From positions 25,121 to 83,918 of the forward strand of contig PNAJ01000043.1 of NCBI GenBank assembly GCA_003170295.1: DNA of 58,798 nucleotides. Reading direction: 5' to 3'. Positions 1 to 8,715 of the stretch are shown here, piece after piece. The notes beneath the pieces were generated by a model. It worked only from the letters and a program-made list of their open reading frames with translations. It searched no databases and was not told the origin of the DNA. The DNA is from Bryobacterales bacterium. GTDB taxonomy: Bacteria; Acidobacteriota; Terriglobia; Bryobacterales; Bryobacteraceae. The position numbers and the translations under genes were made by a program. The first letter of the stretch is position 1, and every line of letters starts with the position of its first letter.

Positions 1-42
1 AGCCTTGAGAGGGCTCCGTCCTAACCGTTAGACGATAGCGCC
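1..42 (-). tRNA. tRNA-Glu (anticodon CTC), 5' part only
   Basis: Read on the minus strand from base 42 downwards, the sequence opens with GGCGCTA, then a D arm (GTC pairing with GAC around TAACGGTTAG), then an anticodon stem GAGCC with loop CTCTCAA and the start of the return stem GGCT. The anticodon CTC decodes glutamate, and the TCGTCTA-N-GG-TTAGGAC stretch is typical of bacterial tRNA-Glu. The gene is cut by the window edge inside the anticodon stem, so the variable loop, T arm and 3' end are not visible. It lies 17 bases after the stop of the upstream protein gene on the same strand. Confidence 0.85.
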
Positions 43-59
43 AAAACAATACCAGTATA

Positions 60-1679
60 CTACCGCCTCGGCAGTGCCTTCATCTTCAGCTCGACATTTT
101 GTTCGCCCGCCTGCTCGACCTCAATGCTCATTCCGGCCGCGCGGCACCCAGCCAAGCCATCCGGATCGTAATAGTCGCACGGCGGATCGTCCAGCCACCC
201 GACCAGAATATATTTCCCTGGTGCAACGCCCCTAATAACGAACAATCCGTTCTCGTCCGCCGATCCTTCCCGATACGATTGCACCCGGCCCCTCGGCGGA
301 TCCGGGATCAGTGCGACACTTGCGCGGCTCCACAGGCTGTCATCGGAACCCAACACTCGTCCCGACACCCTTCCGCCGCGCGGATCGAGCACGACCTCAA
401 AAGGACGATTCGCCGACGCCGCGATACCTTCAATCCCGAAGGGCATCGCATCCACTCCATTCACCCGCACCGCGGCGAGATAAAAGTCGTTCGGCAGATT
501 CGTCACAAACAGATCGTACCGATCGTCCCCCATCAGGGAGAAGTGAAAACCCTCCGCACCCGCCGGCGCCTCCACGACTTTTCCGCGCTCGTTCCGAGGC
601 TCCAGGCGAAGGTGCACCGGCTCGCCCAGTTGCACGCCACCTTCGACCATCAGGACCGCGCTCCCCGCACGTTCGCCCAGGATCGTCAACTCCACATTAT
701 CGACATCGGATTCAGCCACCGTCAGCGGCGCATGTCCGACCAGCGCCATTCCGCCATCCGAGCCCTCGGCCCACAGGACGTACGCTCCCGGCGTCACATC
801 GCGAATCTCAAAACGCTTGTCGCGATCGAACGCCCCCGGAACCGTGACCGCTATAGACGCCACGTTGTGCGCGTCCACCCTTTGCATCGCGATGGTCGCC
901 GCGATCGCCTCTCCCGTCAGCCCGCTGATCACATGCCCGTGAATTCTCACTTTTCGCACGCGCGCCAGAAATACATCGATCCCTCCGATCTCCTGTCCGT
1001 ATTCCAGACGCACCGGCACTGCTTCGCTCAGTTTGGTCGAGTTGGTATAAAACGTCGTCGCGTAGCGCAGCGCCTGCGTCTCGCGGACCCGCTCATCCGC
1101 CGCCGGTGGACGCTCATTCGTCGCCGCGACAATATACGACCCCGGTTGCAAACCGAACATCCGATATTCGCCGCGATCGTTTGTCGTCGCACTCGCCGCC
1201 AGCACGTATCCGTGGCGCAGATGATTCCTGTGCTCGCGATACGCCTCCACGCGAATGTTCATCGCCGGCTCGCCGTCATCGAAGGATATGCGCCCTGCCA
1301 TCACCGCGAAAGGCCGCAACCGGAACGTCAGGTTTGCAATCGATTCCTTCGCCCCGATCGCGAATATCTGCGGCAACCGCAGCACACCCATCAGGCAAAT
1401 CGACGACGCCACATAGCCGTCCCGCAAAGCGCTGAGCGAATACCGCCCCGGCTCGACCTCGCGAATCGCGAACGCCCCTTTGTCATCCGTATCGACCCCG
1501 ATCGCGCTCAACCCGGCCTGTGCCGGCCGCAGAGCGACGTGCGCCCGCCCGAGCGGCAGCCCCGTCCGGTCGTTCACCACCGTGCCCTCGATCGAATTGC
1601 CAGGCGCAGCCGTGCTTTGCGCGAGCGCCCTCACCGCCACCAGACCTGCGAGCCCCCATGTGAGAAACGACCGGCTCAT
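60..1679 (-). CDS. Secreted carboxypeptidase-regulatory-like (beta-sandwich repeat) protein
   Basis: The product is about 539 residues with a Sec signal peptide (MSRSFLTWGLAGLVAVRALA). Several Ig-like/CarboxypepD_reg-type units follow: one near residues 28-95 (SIEGTVVNDRTGLPLGRAHV), others near 125-190 and 245-330, and a last one near 435-520 (GRVLGSDDSL, then APGKYILVGW). Each has the G-x-V-x-D...G-x-Y-x-L rhythm of the family. No enzyme domain is attached. Such proteins are abundant in Solibacter-like bacteria, where they are predicted to be extracellular, probably carbohydrate- or protein-binding. That role is family-level inference. A TTG start 21 bases upstream would put a charged stretch before the signal peptide, so the ATG at 1679 is preferred. 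It is the last protein gene before the tRNA. Confidence 0.75.
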   Translation of the reverse strand: MSRSFLTWGLAGLVAVRALAQSTAAPGNSIEGTVVNDRTGLPLGRAHVALRPAQAGLSAIGVDTDDKGAFAIREVEPGRYSLSALRDGYVASSICLMGVLRLPQIFAIGAKESIANLTFRLRPFAVMAGRISFDDGEPAMNIRVEAYREHRNHLRHGYVLAASATTNDRGEYRMFGLQPGSYIVAATNERPPAADERVRETQALRYATTFYTNSTKLSEAVPVRLEYGQEIGGIDVFLARVRKVRIHGHVISGLTGEAIAATIAMQRVDAHNVASIAVTVPGAFDRDKRFEIRDVTPGAYVLWAEGSDGGMALVGHAPLTVAESDVDNVELTILGERAGSAVLMVEGGVQLGEPVHLRLEPRNERGKVVEAPAGAEGFHFSLMGDDRYDLFVTNLPNDFYLAAVRVNGVDAMPFGIEGIAASANRPFEVVLDPRGGRVSGRVLGSDDSLWSRASVALIPDPPRGRVQSYREGSADENGLFVIRGVAPGKYILVGWLDDPPCDYYDPDGLAGCRAAGMSIEVEQAGEQNVELKMKALPRR

Positions 1680-1720
1680 CTTAAGGTTTGACGATCCCAA
1701 TCCGCTGCCCGTGCAGTGTC

Positions 1721-3121
1721 TCAGTAGGTTTCAATCACCGGCTCCGGCCGCGGGCTCGATCGCATCCGCAAGTGATACACCAGTGCCCCGGTCGCCACCG
1801 TGATCACCGCCGCCAGAGACACGTACGGCTTCAGCTGCACTCCCTGCACCGTCATCCACAATCCCACCAGGATGAACAGAACGGGGAATAGTGGATAACA
1901 GAAACTCACCACGCGAAGCTTGCGCCAGCCCGGTTGCCGCCGCAGATGGATCAGCGACGCCACGCTCATCACCGCGAAAAAATTCAAAAGGAATCCGATA
2001 TAGATCACCAGTTGCGGAAATGGCGTCAACGTCATAATCATTGTGCAAATCCCCTGCGCGATAATCGCCAATACCGGCGTGCGCCATCTGGGATGCACCT
2101 TTGCAGCCGACGCGAGAAACGCTCCGTTCTTCGCCATCGCGTAATACACCCGCGGCCCGATCGTCACCATCGCGTTCACCGTGGCCATCAGCGATAGCGC
2201 CATCAGCCCGCTGAACAATCCCGCAATCTCAGGTCCGAATAATCGTGACGCCGCCAGCGCTCCCACCGCCACTTGTCCCTTCAGATCCTCCAGCGGCGCC
2301 GCATAAATGAACACCACGTTTAACAAAAGATAGAGTGCCGCCACCAGCGCCGTACCGATTCCCAGCGCCATGGGCAGTGTGCGCGACGGTTGTCGCAGCT
2401 CCTCCGCCACGTACGTCGCCGCGTTCCATCCGCTGTATGCGACGTAAATCCAGAACAGGCTGAGCACGAACTGCGCTGGAATCGTCGTCGACGCCGTCCG
2501 CGTCGCGTTCAACGAAAGATTTGTCCACGATCCGTGCCCCATCGTGAACGCCAGCGCAATGAAGACGACCAGCGTCAGCACTTTTGCGCCGGTGAGCACG
2601 TTTTGGATTTGCGCCACGCGCCGCACGCCAATACAATTCAGCAGCGTGAACAGCAATACCAGCAGGCACGCCACCAACTGGGCGCCCCCCAGGTGCAGAG
2701 TCCATTCGCCGGATCCCGCCAGTACGTGCGCGTTCTCCTGCTTCACCGAGGGGAAAAAATATCCCAGATAATCCGCGAACGCCAGCGCTGCCAGTGCGAT
2801 GGGACCGGAAAATCCGGCGAAGAAGGAAACCCATCCTGTCATGAATCCCCACGTCGGACCGAACGCCCGCGTCAGGTAAACATATTCGCCGCCGCTCGAC
2901 GGAAGGTTGACGCCCAGCTCGGAATAGCAGATCGCACCCAGAAATGCGCAAATCGCTCCCACCACCCAGATCGACAGCACCAGCTTCGGAGTGCCCAGGT
3001 CTCCCGCAAGAAATCCCGTAGTCGTGAAAATCATGGTGCCGATCATGTTCGACACCACTAGCGCGGTCGCGCTGACAACTCCAAGCTGTCTGAGAAGAGA
3101 GGGCCTGCCGGCAGCTACCAC
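1721..3121 (-). CDS. APC-superfamily amino acid permease
   Basis: The 466-residue hydrophobic protein has about 12 predicted membrane segments. The first helix carries the glycine-rich family signature (SNMIGTMIFTTTGFL, residues 24-38) that lines the substrate site in APC transporters. The segment ICYSELGVNLPSSGGEYVYL matches the conserved end of helices 2-3 of the LAT/amino-acid exchanger branch. It is expected to import or exchange amino acids across the inner membrane; the substrate cannot be read from sequence. The start is GTG at 3121, just before the hydrophobic region. The next gene downstream on the same strand encodes the secreted beta-sandwich protein, 41 bases away, so co-transcription is possible but a functional link is not obvious. 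Confidence 0.85.
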   Translation of the reverse strand: MVAAGRPSLLRQLGVVSATALVVSNMIGTMIFTTTGFLAGDLGTPKLVLSIWVVGAICAFLGAICYSELGVNLPSSGGEYVYLTRAFGPTWGFMTGWVSFFAGFSGPIALAALAFADYLGYFFPSVKQENAHVLAGSGEWTLHLGGAQLVACLLVLLFTLLNCIGVRRVAQIQNVLTGAKVLTLVVFIALAFTMGHGSWTNLSLNATRTASTTIPAQFVLSLFWIYVAYSGWNAATYVAEELRQPSRTLPMALGIGTALVAALYLLLNVVFIYAAPLEDLKGQVAVGALAASRLFGPEIAGLFSGLMALSLMATVNAMVTIGPRVYYAMAKNGAFLASAAKVHPRWRTPVLAIIAQGICTMIMTLTPFPQLVIYIGFLLNFFAVMSVASLIHLRRQPGWRKLRVVSFCYPLFPVLFILVGLWMTVQGVQLKPYVSLAAVITVATGALVYHLRMRSSPRPEPVIETY

Positions 3122-3165
3122 TTCGCTATTCTACCGTTGTTCTGAAATACCGTGCGCGAAAACCT

Positions 3166-3257
3166 GGGGACTGACCACTCTGTCCCAAGGCGGCGACCCG
3201 CGCGTTCGCGAAAGCACCCGACCATCCAGCGCCGGGTGGACAGAGCTGTCTGTCCCC
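3166..3257. repeat. Imperfect inverted repeat between permease and SDR genes
   Basis: Two 20-base arms, ggggactgaccactctgtcc at 3166-3185 and ggacagagctgtctgtcccc at 3238-3257, can pair at 17 of 20 positions with a 52-base loop. The arms begin and end with GGGGAC/GTCCCC, a pattern typical of REP/RAYT-type or other small palindromic elements. It occupies most of the 173-base gap before the permease and downstream of the SDR gene. It could also act as a terminator for the SDR gene, but there is no T tract. Confidence 0.55.
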
Positions 3258-3294
3258 ATGCTTTCGCCCCGTCCGCATACTCGTCGCGTACGCC

Positions 3295-4047
3295 TTACTG
3301 CCGCTGCCCGCCCGCTAGAATCAAAGTCTGGCCCGTGGCCCAACCCGAATCGCCCGATGCGAAAAACACAGCGGCCTTGCCGATGTCTTCCGGCTGTCCG
3401 ATCCGCCCCAGAGGCGTTTGCGCTTCGATCACTTTGCGGAACTCGCGTCCGAACTCGCCCATCGAGTGAAAGCCCTCTGTCTCAACCATGCCGGGATTCA
3501 GCGAATTAACCCGGATCTTTTTGGGACCGAGCTCTTTGGAAAGCGAAACCGTGATCGCATCCACCGCCGCCTTCGTCGCGCTATATACCGCACCGCCTGG
3601 AACCGGCATCTGCCCGACGATGGAGCTGATGTTCAGTATCGAACCGCCGTCCGCGCCCATCAGTTTAACGGCCTCCTGAGTCGTGAGCAGCAATCCGAGC
3701 ACGTTCAGATCGAATTGTTTCTGGAAGTGTTCCGGTGTAACCGACTCCAGCGGAAGGAACTCGTAGATCCCGGCGTTGTTGACCAGAATGTCCAGCTTCC
3801 CGTAAGCCTGCTTCGTCTCCGCGAACAGTTTCGTAATGTCTTTGGACTTCGAGACGTCGCCCTGCACCGCGATCGCCTTGCCGCCCTTCCCTGTGATCTT
3901 TTTCACAACCGCGTCCGCCCCGGATTTGCTGCTCGCGTAGTTCACCACCACCGACGCCCCCTCCGCGGCCAGATGTTCCGCGATCGATGCGCCAATCCCC
4001 TTCGATGCCCCGGTAACCACCGCGACTTTTCCAGTCAGTTTGCTCAT
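3295..4047 (-). CDS. Short-chain dehydrogenase/reductase (FabG / glucose 1-dehydrogenase-like)
   Basis: The 250-residue protein is a classical SDR. It has the cofactor loop TGASKGIG (residues 12-19), NNAG at 90-93, and catalytic Ser142, Tyr155 and Lys159 (YSATK). The C-terminal NPGMVETEGF and the final ILAGGQ are typical of 3-oxoacyl-ACP reductase-like enzymes. It should reduce a keto group or oxidise an alcohol with NAD(P)H; the substrate is not determinable and it need not be the essential FabG. The ATG at 4047 has a GGAGA ribosome site 10-11 bases upstream. The 86 bases before it hold a short near-palindrome (CTGTTAGACAG), a possible but unproven operator. Confidence 0.88.
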   Translation of the reverse strand: MSKLTGKVAVVTGASKGIGASIAEHLAAEGASVVVNYASSKSGADAVVKKITGKGGKAIAVQGDVSKSKDITKLFAETKQAYGKLDILVNNAGIYEFLPLESVTPEHFQKQFDLNVLGLLLTTQEAVKLMGADGGSILNISSIVGQMPVPGGAVYSATKAAVDAITVSLSKELGPKKIRVNSLNPGMVETEGFHSMGEFGREFRKVIEAQTPLGRIGQPEDIGKAAVFFASGDSGWATGQTLILAGGQRQ

Positions 4048-4133
4048 GATATTACAATCTCCAATTTCCGTAATTGTTTGACGACTGTCTAACAGATGTA
4101 TGGAGATTCAGTTAGGATGCAAAATCTGTTTTT

Positions 4134-5273
4134 CTATTCGGGGCTAACGACAAGAATCGGCACACTGTGGCGCGTCTTCAAAACCTCGAGTCCTATTTGC
4201 TTGAGAGCTTCGGCTGTAACATCGGGTTGTCCCGGCTGATAGGGCAAGTCGAAATCGTAGCGCCCATTCATCCCCGTCTCGTCTACGACAATGGAATGTA
4301 GCGGAGTCGTCAAGAAGTCGCAGAGCCGCTTCACGGATTGGGCGCGCAGAGTAATTGTCCCGCGCATCATTTGCACCAATTCCCTTTCGTGCGATTCCGC
4401 AGGCACGGCATGCCCTTCGATCCGCTTCAGCACGTATACATCGCGTTCCTGGTTTTCCCAACGCGCTTGAATACCGAACATGTCGATCAATGTCTGACGG
4501 AAGTAAGGAAGCAACTTGTCCTTCCGGTCATCGGGAACACGGACAGCGGCGCGGTAGGTCTGGTCTTCCTCAGGCATTCGCCAGTCCAGATGAAAATGGT
4601 CGACCTCATAAGCAAGCTGAACTAACGTCTCTAGCCCGACACCGTCTGCGGAGAGATGCCCCGGACGCGGCCAGGCTCCCGACGTTGTCGTTTTAATCGG
4701 TTTGATGATCGCGTAGAAAGCTGGACTCACGCCGTCCTGCCATTCGATGAGGTGGTCATCCCACTCCAGATCGGACTCAACGCCGAGTTTGGGCGGCAGC
4801 ACCGGCCGGCCACCTGCTAAAGCTTCCTTCAACACCGAGGAGGTTACATTTTCTGGAAACGTAGCGCCGATGACATTGCCGTCCTTGCCGATGACAAAGG
4901 TGTGCGGAATCGAGGACACACCAAAAAGCTTCCAGTTCTTGCGACTTGTATCGATCCCGATCATCGCGTCCATGGACCGCTTCGCTAGAAAAGATTGGAG
5001 ACGATCCTCATCGTCGTCGGTCACGGCAAGGAAAACGACATCCTGGCCGCGAAACTCGTTCGCAAGCTCATTCAAATGAGGAATAGCGTGGATGCAGGGA
5101 GAACACCAGGTAGCCCAAAACTCAAGGACGACAACCTTACCATGCAGTCCGCTCCACTGCCCATCGAAACCCGCAGGCGCCTGAAGCCACTTCGTAACCT
5201 GCAAAGCCGGAGCCTGCCCACGCATCGCCAGGCTGCTCACTAAAAGGATGCAAAGGGTTCGGACAATCGGCAT
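4134..5273 (-). CDS. Exported thioredoxin (TlpA-like) domain fused to DUF3738/TIGR03435 domain
   Basis: The 379-residue protein has a signal peptide (residues 1-20) and a TlpA/AhpC-TSA-like thioredoxin fold at about 30-160 with the redox motif WCSPC (56-60) and a cis-Pro region (SSIPHTFVIG). The C-terminal half (about 185-379) resembles the acidobacterial DUF3738/TIGR03435 family (L..LAY-V..F.L, then T...LC..LT..L...V.DETG..G.YDF.L). The thioredoxin half should act as an extracytoplasmic thiol-disulfide reductase. The partner domain has no known function and is expanded in Solibacter-like genomes. Both halves are in one frame with no sign of a break, so the fusion looks genuine. Its neighbours on the same strand do not suggest a partner. 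Confidence 0.75.
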   Translation of the reverse strand: MPIVRTLCILLVSSLAMRGQAPALQVTKWLQAPAGFDGQWSGLHGKVVVLEFWATWCSPCIHAIPHLNELANEFRGQDVVFLAVTDDDEDRLQSFLAKRSMDAMIGIDTSRKNWKLFGVSSIPHTFVIGKDGNVIGATFPENVTSSVLKEALAGGRPVLPPKLGVESDLEWDDHLIEWQDGVSPAFYAIIKPIKTTTSGAWPRPGHLSADGVGLETLVQLAYEVDHFHLDWRMPEEDQTYRAAVRVPDDRKDKLLPYFRQTLIDMFGIQARWENQERDVYVLKRIEGHAVPAESHERELVQMMRGTITLRAQSVKRLCDFLTTPLHSIVVDETGMNGRYDFDLPYQPGQPDVTAEALKQIGLEVLKTRHSVPILVVSPE

Positions 5274-5303
5274 GTCCCATTAGACGACAATTTCAATTCA
5301 CAG

Positions 5304-6803
5304 TTAGATCCCGCAGCACTTCTTAAACTTCTTCCCGCTCCCGCAAGGACAAGGATCGTTGCGCCCGACCTTCTGCGCCGCCGCAGGCGCGCTGTCTTCC
5401 ATTCTGACTTCTGACTCCTGACTCCTGTCTCCTTCTTCTTCCACGAAGACGGGCGCCAGCCCGTTAAGACGAAGTCTCTCATCCAGAGCAAACATTACCA
5501 AATCCGTCTCGGTCGCATCCAGATCCGCGATTCCGTCGATCTTGCGCAGCATGCCGCGAATCCGTCCGCGCGTGGTCTCTCCGGGCATCGCCAGCGCATA
5601 GGCAAATAAAGCGTCTTCGCGCAGCGTTTCCAGATCGCCCTCGCGATCGAAGTAGGAGGCTATTTTTTCCGCGTGCTTCGTTAGGCGAAAATACCCGGCC
5701 CCACGCAACGCCTGACGCAGGATCGCGATCTCCTCAGTCTCTTCCAAATGTGGAGCGAAATATTTCGCGTACGGCTCCCACAAGCTCCGCCACATCGCTT
5801 CGAGCGCCTTCGCCCGTCCATGGCCGCCCAAATCGTACAGAGCTTCAATGCCGCGCCGGGCTACATCTTTATCGGCGAAAGCGTACAAGCCCACCGCCGC
5901 CGCGCCCCTCTCCTCCACTGGCTTCGATTCGTCGGCGAGCGTAGCGATCAATGCATTTTGGATCGGTGTCTGTTCCGATGCTCCGGAAAGGGACTCCCAT
6001 GCCTGCACACGAACCTTCAACTCCGGATCGGACTGCGCCAGCGCCAGCAATTTGTCGCGCGTCTCCGCGCCCAGGTCCTCATTGAAAAAACTATGCGCCG
6101 CGCCCGCGCGAATCAACGCATCCTCTGACGCCAGCATTTCGATCCGCTCGCTGTCCGGCAATAAATCGAACGCCGGCAATTCCGTCTGCGGATACTCTTT
6201 CAGAATGTCGAACGGTTCGGCAAGATACTGCGGCTCGGGCGAATCCAGCAACTCGATCGAGCGCTCGATCTCCAGTCGCAACTCGCCGTCGTCCTTCGGA
6301 ATCTCGACGAGCATTTTCTCAAGCGCGGGCCGCGCCGAGTTGTCGCCATATAAACCGAGCACGAAGGCTCCGTCGGCGGCGTCGAATTCCAGCCGATCGA
6401 GCAGCAGTTTCATCACGCGCGGATCGCGCACCCTGAGACCGGCAAGCAAAAACGCAACATCGCCCCCCTGCTCCTCGCCCAGTTCTTCATAAAACGTAAG
6501 CAGTGGTTCGACAGCTCTTTCGCCAAATGGAAGAAACGCCTGGATCAGGTCGTCGTCAATTTCTTCCGGCTGCCTCCGAACCGCTCCGACGAAAAAATCG
6601 AGCGCCGCGTCCGTTTGCCAGTAGCGAAATAGATCGATCAGAAGCGGATCGAGATCGAGCCGGTGCCCTTCCCGAGGCTCCCGCGAAAATTCAAGCGCCC
6701 CCTCAGCGGCGTCCGGCTGATCCAGAATAGATTGAACAAAGCGCCGGTCGACCCCTAAATGCCCCGAAGCCGCCTGGCGTAACAACTCAACAACAGAAGC
6801 CAA
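5304..6803 (-). CDS. HEAT-like repeat protein with C-terminal SEC-C zinc motif
   Basis: The 499-residue, acidic, largely helical protein has repeated about 30-residue helical units through most of its length, for example [25 protein letters not shown] followed by further HEAT-like pairs. The extreme C-terminus is the SEC-C motif [18 protein letters not shown], the zinc-binding tail best known from SecA, where it contacts SecB and ribosomes. Stand-alone SEC-C proteins are common and their role is mostly unknown; protein-protein interaction or chaperone help is the usual guess. The start is TTG at 6803, supported by GAGG nine bases upstream; an ATG seven bases earlier is out of frame. An acidic linker near residues 450-475 precedes the zinc motif. 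Confidence 0.8.
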   Translation of the reverse strand: MASVVELLRQAASGHLGVDRRFVQSILDQPDAAEGALEFSREPREGHRLDLDPLLIDLFRYWQTDAALDFFVGAVRRQPEEIDDDLIQAFLPFGERAVEPLLTFYEELGEEQGGDVAFLLAGLRVRDPRVMKLLLDRLEFDAADGAFVLGLYGDNSARPALEKMLVEIPKDDGELRLEIERSIELLDSPEPQYLAEPFDILKEYPQTELPAFDLLPDSERIEMLASEDALIRAGAAHSFFNEDLGAETRDKLLALAQSDPELKVRVQAWESLSGASEQTPIQNALIATLADESKPVEERGAAAVGLYAFADKDVARRGIEALYDLGGHGRAKALEAMWRSLWEPYAKYFAPHLEETEEIAILRQALRGAGYFRLTKHAEKIASYFDREGDLETLREDALFAYALAMPGETTRGRIRGMLRKIDGIADLDATETDLVMFALDERLRLNGLAPVFVEEEGDRSQESEVRMEDSAPAAAQKVGRNDPCPCGSGKKFKKCCGI

Positions 6804-6845
6804 AGTGTCATTCCTCGCTCAAAGACAAAAAAACACAGGCTTTCT

Positions 6846-6888
6846 TGTAGGGCGACCAATCCTGGCTGCAGCCGCCTTTCGAGGCGGC
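6846..6888 (-). repeat. Intergenic hairpin repeat, copy A
   Basis: On the minus strand this reads GCCGCCTCGAAAGGCGGC, a perfect 7-bp hairpin with a 4-base loop, followed by GCTGCAGCCAGGATTGG and CGCCCTACA. The same module occurs on the plus strand at 11620-11662 and, diverged, at 13415-13460. It sits in the 106-base gap after rplI and may also end transcription of that operon: a run of seven T residues follows about 35 bases later on the minus strand. Confidence 0.7.
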
Positions 6889-6909
6889 CTGGCGCCCGGC
6901 GCGTGGCGC

Positions 6910-7356
6910 CTAATCTTCCTTGATCACGTGAACGGTGATCTCCACCGCGACTTCCCGATGCAGCTTCACCGTTGCCTTGTAGTCGCCGAGCTTCTTGATC
7001 GGCTCTTCCAGATGGACCTTACGCCGGTCGATGCTGTAGCCCAGCTTTTCGATCGCCGTCGCAATGTCCGCCGCCGTCACCGATCCGAACAACTGATCGT
7101 TTTCGCCGGCCTTGTGCGCGATGGTCACTTCCACCGCTGCCATCAGCTTCGCCAGTTCCGTCGCTTCCGAAGTTTCCTTCGCGTCGCGCCGCAAATGCGC
7201 ATGCCGCTCCTGCTCGACGATCTTTTTGTTCGATTCCGTCGCAATTACCGCCATCTTCTTCGGCAGCAGGAAATTCCGCGCGTAACCCGGCGCAACCTTC
7301 ACCATCGACCCGCGAGTCCCGAGGCTGGCAATATCTTCTCTAAGAATGACTTCCAT
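6910..7356 (-). CDS. rplI: 50S ribosomal protein bL9
   Basis: The 148-residue protein begins MEVILREDIASLGTRG and continues through VAPGYARNFLLPKKMA, the signature of the N-terminal rRNA-binding domain of bL9. The long connecting helix follows (residues 40-75) and then the C-terminal domain (GSVTAADIATAI, VHLEEPIKKLG). It binds 23S rRNA near L1 and helps reading-frame maintenance. The ATG at 7356 is preceded by AAGGA at a good distance; the much longer open frame upstream is read-through of the rpsR/rpsF region in another frame. It is the last gene of the ispE-prs-rplY-pth-rpsF-rpsR-rplI series, and S6-S18-L9 is the common bacterial arrangement, here without ssb. Confidence 0.97.
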   Translation of the reverse strand: MEVILREDIASLGTRGSMVKVAPGYARNFLLPKKMAVIATESNKKIVEQERHAHLRRDAKETSEATELAKLMAAVEVTIAHKAGENDQLFGSVTAADIATAIEKLGYSIDRRKVHLEEPIKKLGDYKATVKLHREVAVEITVHVIKED

Positions 7357-7379
7357 GACTGGTTCCTTAAATTGACGTC

Positions 7380-7679
7380 TTAAATCGAGGTGGAAAACGG
7401 GATCAGCGCGATATTTCGCGCCTGCTTGATCGCCTCGGCCAGCCTGCGCTGATGCGGCGCGCAAACGCCCGAGATGCGGCGCGGAGTGATCTTCCCGCGC
7501 TCGGAAATGAACGACAAAAGCAGCCGCACTTCCTTGTAATTGATATCGTCGATCCGGTCGACGCAGAACCGGCACATCTTCTTGCGCCGGAAATATTGTT
7601 TCTTGCCCGCAATCGCCTTGTCGCCGCCGGTGGGCCGCTGCGAGCCGCTGATTGGTCTTCCGCCCTTGGTTTCTGCCAT
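7380..7679 (-). CDS. rpsR: 30S ribosomal protein bS18
   Basis: The 99-residue product has the bS18 core: [31 protein letters not shown], and [30 protein letters not shown]. Cysteines in CRFC and GVC mark the zinc-ribbon-like (C+) form of S18. It pairs with bS6 on the platform of the 30S subunit. It has an N-terminal extension of about 25 residues rich in Gly, Lys and Thr. It follows rpsF by a few bases and precedes rplI by 23 bases on the same strand. Confidence 0.97.
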   Translation of the reverse strand: MAETKGGRPISGSQRPTGGDKAIAGKKQYFRRKKMCRFCVDRIDDINYKEVRLLLSFISERGKITPRRISGVCAPHQRRLAEAIKQARNIALIPFSTSI

Positions 7680-7684
7680 GTTCG

Positions 7685-8185
7685 TTATCCCTTTGTCTCT
7701 TCAACCGCGACAGTTGCAGGCACAGGCGCTGCCGGCGCCGGATGTTCAGCAACCGGAGCGCCTGGAATTGCGTGCGCAGCCGCCGGTTCACCTGGAAGCG
7801 CTGGCATGGCCGGAGCCGAAGGAGCCGCAGCTTGGGGCGCTGGCCTCCGCGCCGCACGCTTTTCGCGCGCTTTCTTGCGCTTATCGATCTTCTTCTGCTT
7901 TTCGTCGATGCGGACGGTGATGAACTTGATCACCATATCCGTCACGCGCAAACGGCGCTCAATCTCCTTCACCGACTCCGGAGAGGAGCTGAATTGCATC
8001 AGGATGTATTGCCCTTCCGCGTATTTCGACACGCGATAGGCAAGCTTGCGAATGCCCCATCTGTCGACTTTGTCGACCGTTCCCTCGCCGTGCGTGATCA
8101 GTGTCTTGAGCTGGTCGAGAAATCCATCGACCTCCTCTTCCACCGCATCGGGCTTCACGATAAACAACTCTTCGTAGACTCTCAT
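7685..8185 (-). CDS. rpsF: 30S ribosomal protein bS6 with long Ala/Pro C-terminal tail
   Basis: Residues 1-97 are a normal bS6 ferredoxin-like fold ([61 protein letters not shown]). After a basic stretch ([17 protein letters not shown]) there is a low-complexity tail of about 55 residues rich in Ala and Pro. At 166 residues it is far longer than the usual 95-135. The tail is probably disordered, and tails on bS6 are variable in nature (E. coli has a poly-Glu tail). The start overlaps the end of pth by 4 bases, so the two are probably translationally coupled. Confidence 0.95.
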   Translation of the reverse strand: MRVYEELFIVKPDAVEEEVDGFLDQLKTLITHGEGTVDKVDRWGIRKLAYRVSKYAEGQYILMQFSSSPESVKEIERRLRVTDMVIKFITVRIDEKQKKIDKRKKAREKRAARRPAPQAAAPSAPAMPALPGEPAAAHAIPGAPVAEHPAPAAPVPATVAVEETKG

Positions 8186-8712
8186 TCTTCCTCTTGTTTT
8201 AAGCCTCCGGCGCGACGATTAAACATCGTCATGGACTTTTCGACGCCATCAGCGATTATGGATTCGACAGCCGCGCTCGCTCGCGCGACCATTTCCTCCA
8301 CTTCCTTCATCTGTGCCCGTTTAAACGGCGCGAGCACAAATTTTGCACCATCCCCAATCGGACGATCGGGTCTGATACCCAAACGGACTCTGGGAAATTC
8401 ATTCGTTCCCAAACTTCCGATCACGCTCTTCACTCCGTTGTGCCCCGCATCCGAGCCTTTCGGCCGGACACGAATCTCGCCGAACGGAAGCGCGAGCTCG
8501 TCATACACCAAAATCAAACGGCCGGGTGTTAATTCGTACCGCTCGAGCAGGCTTTTTACGTACGGCCCACTCAAATTCATGAACGTCTGCGGCTTGGCCA
8601 GCGCGACGTTCTTGATCGCCTTCAGCTGGTCAATCACTCGAAACCCCAGATTATGCGGAGTATTTTCGTACTCCTTCCCAGGGTTGCCGAGGCCAACGAC
8701 GAGAAAATCCAC
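8182..8712 (-). CDS. pth: Peptidyl-tRNA hydrolase, unusually short
   Basis: The enzyme releases tRNA from stalled peptidyl-tRNA. The active-site set is present: Asn in GLGNPG, His in ENTPHNLGF (about residue 20), Asn in TFMNLSG, Asp in VYDELALP, and Asn in GHNGVKS. At 176 residues it is short: the roughly 25 residues normally found between helix 1 (FRVIDQL) and the strand leading to PQTFMNLSG are reduced to a few, removing a beta segment near the substrate channel. The frame is intact and it sits between rplY and rpsF in an essential operon, so a functional shortened enzyme is more likely than a pseudogene. Confidence 0.92.
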   Translation of the reverse strand: MDFLVVGLGNPGKEYENTPHNLGFRVIDQLKAIKNVALAKPQTFMNLSGPYVKSLLERYELTPGRLILVYDELALPFGEIRVRPKGSDAGHNGVKSVIGSLGTNEFPRVRLGIRPDRPIGDGAKFVLAPFKRAQMKEVEEMVARASAAVESIIADGVEKSMTMFNRRAGGLKQEEE

Positions 8713-8715
8713 TGC

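Noticed and set aside
99..1691. Plus-strand open frame of 530 codons opposite the beta-sandwich protein
   Set aside because: The product is dominated by Arg, His and Pro, typical of antisense reading of a GC-rich gene, while the minus strand gives a signal peptide and family motifs.
6804..6909. Riboswitch or leader regulation next to the ribosomal operon
   Set aside because: The structure present belongs to the dispersed repeat, and it lies after the operon rather than before it.
7357..7857. N-terminal extension of ribosomal protein bL9
   Set aside because: It is an out-of-frame reading of rpsR and rpsF, and bL9 starts exactly at MEVILRED.
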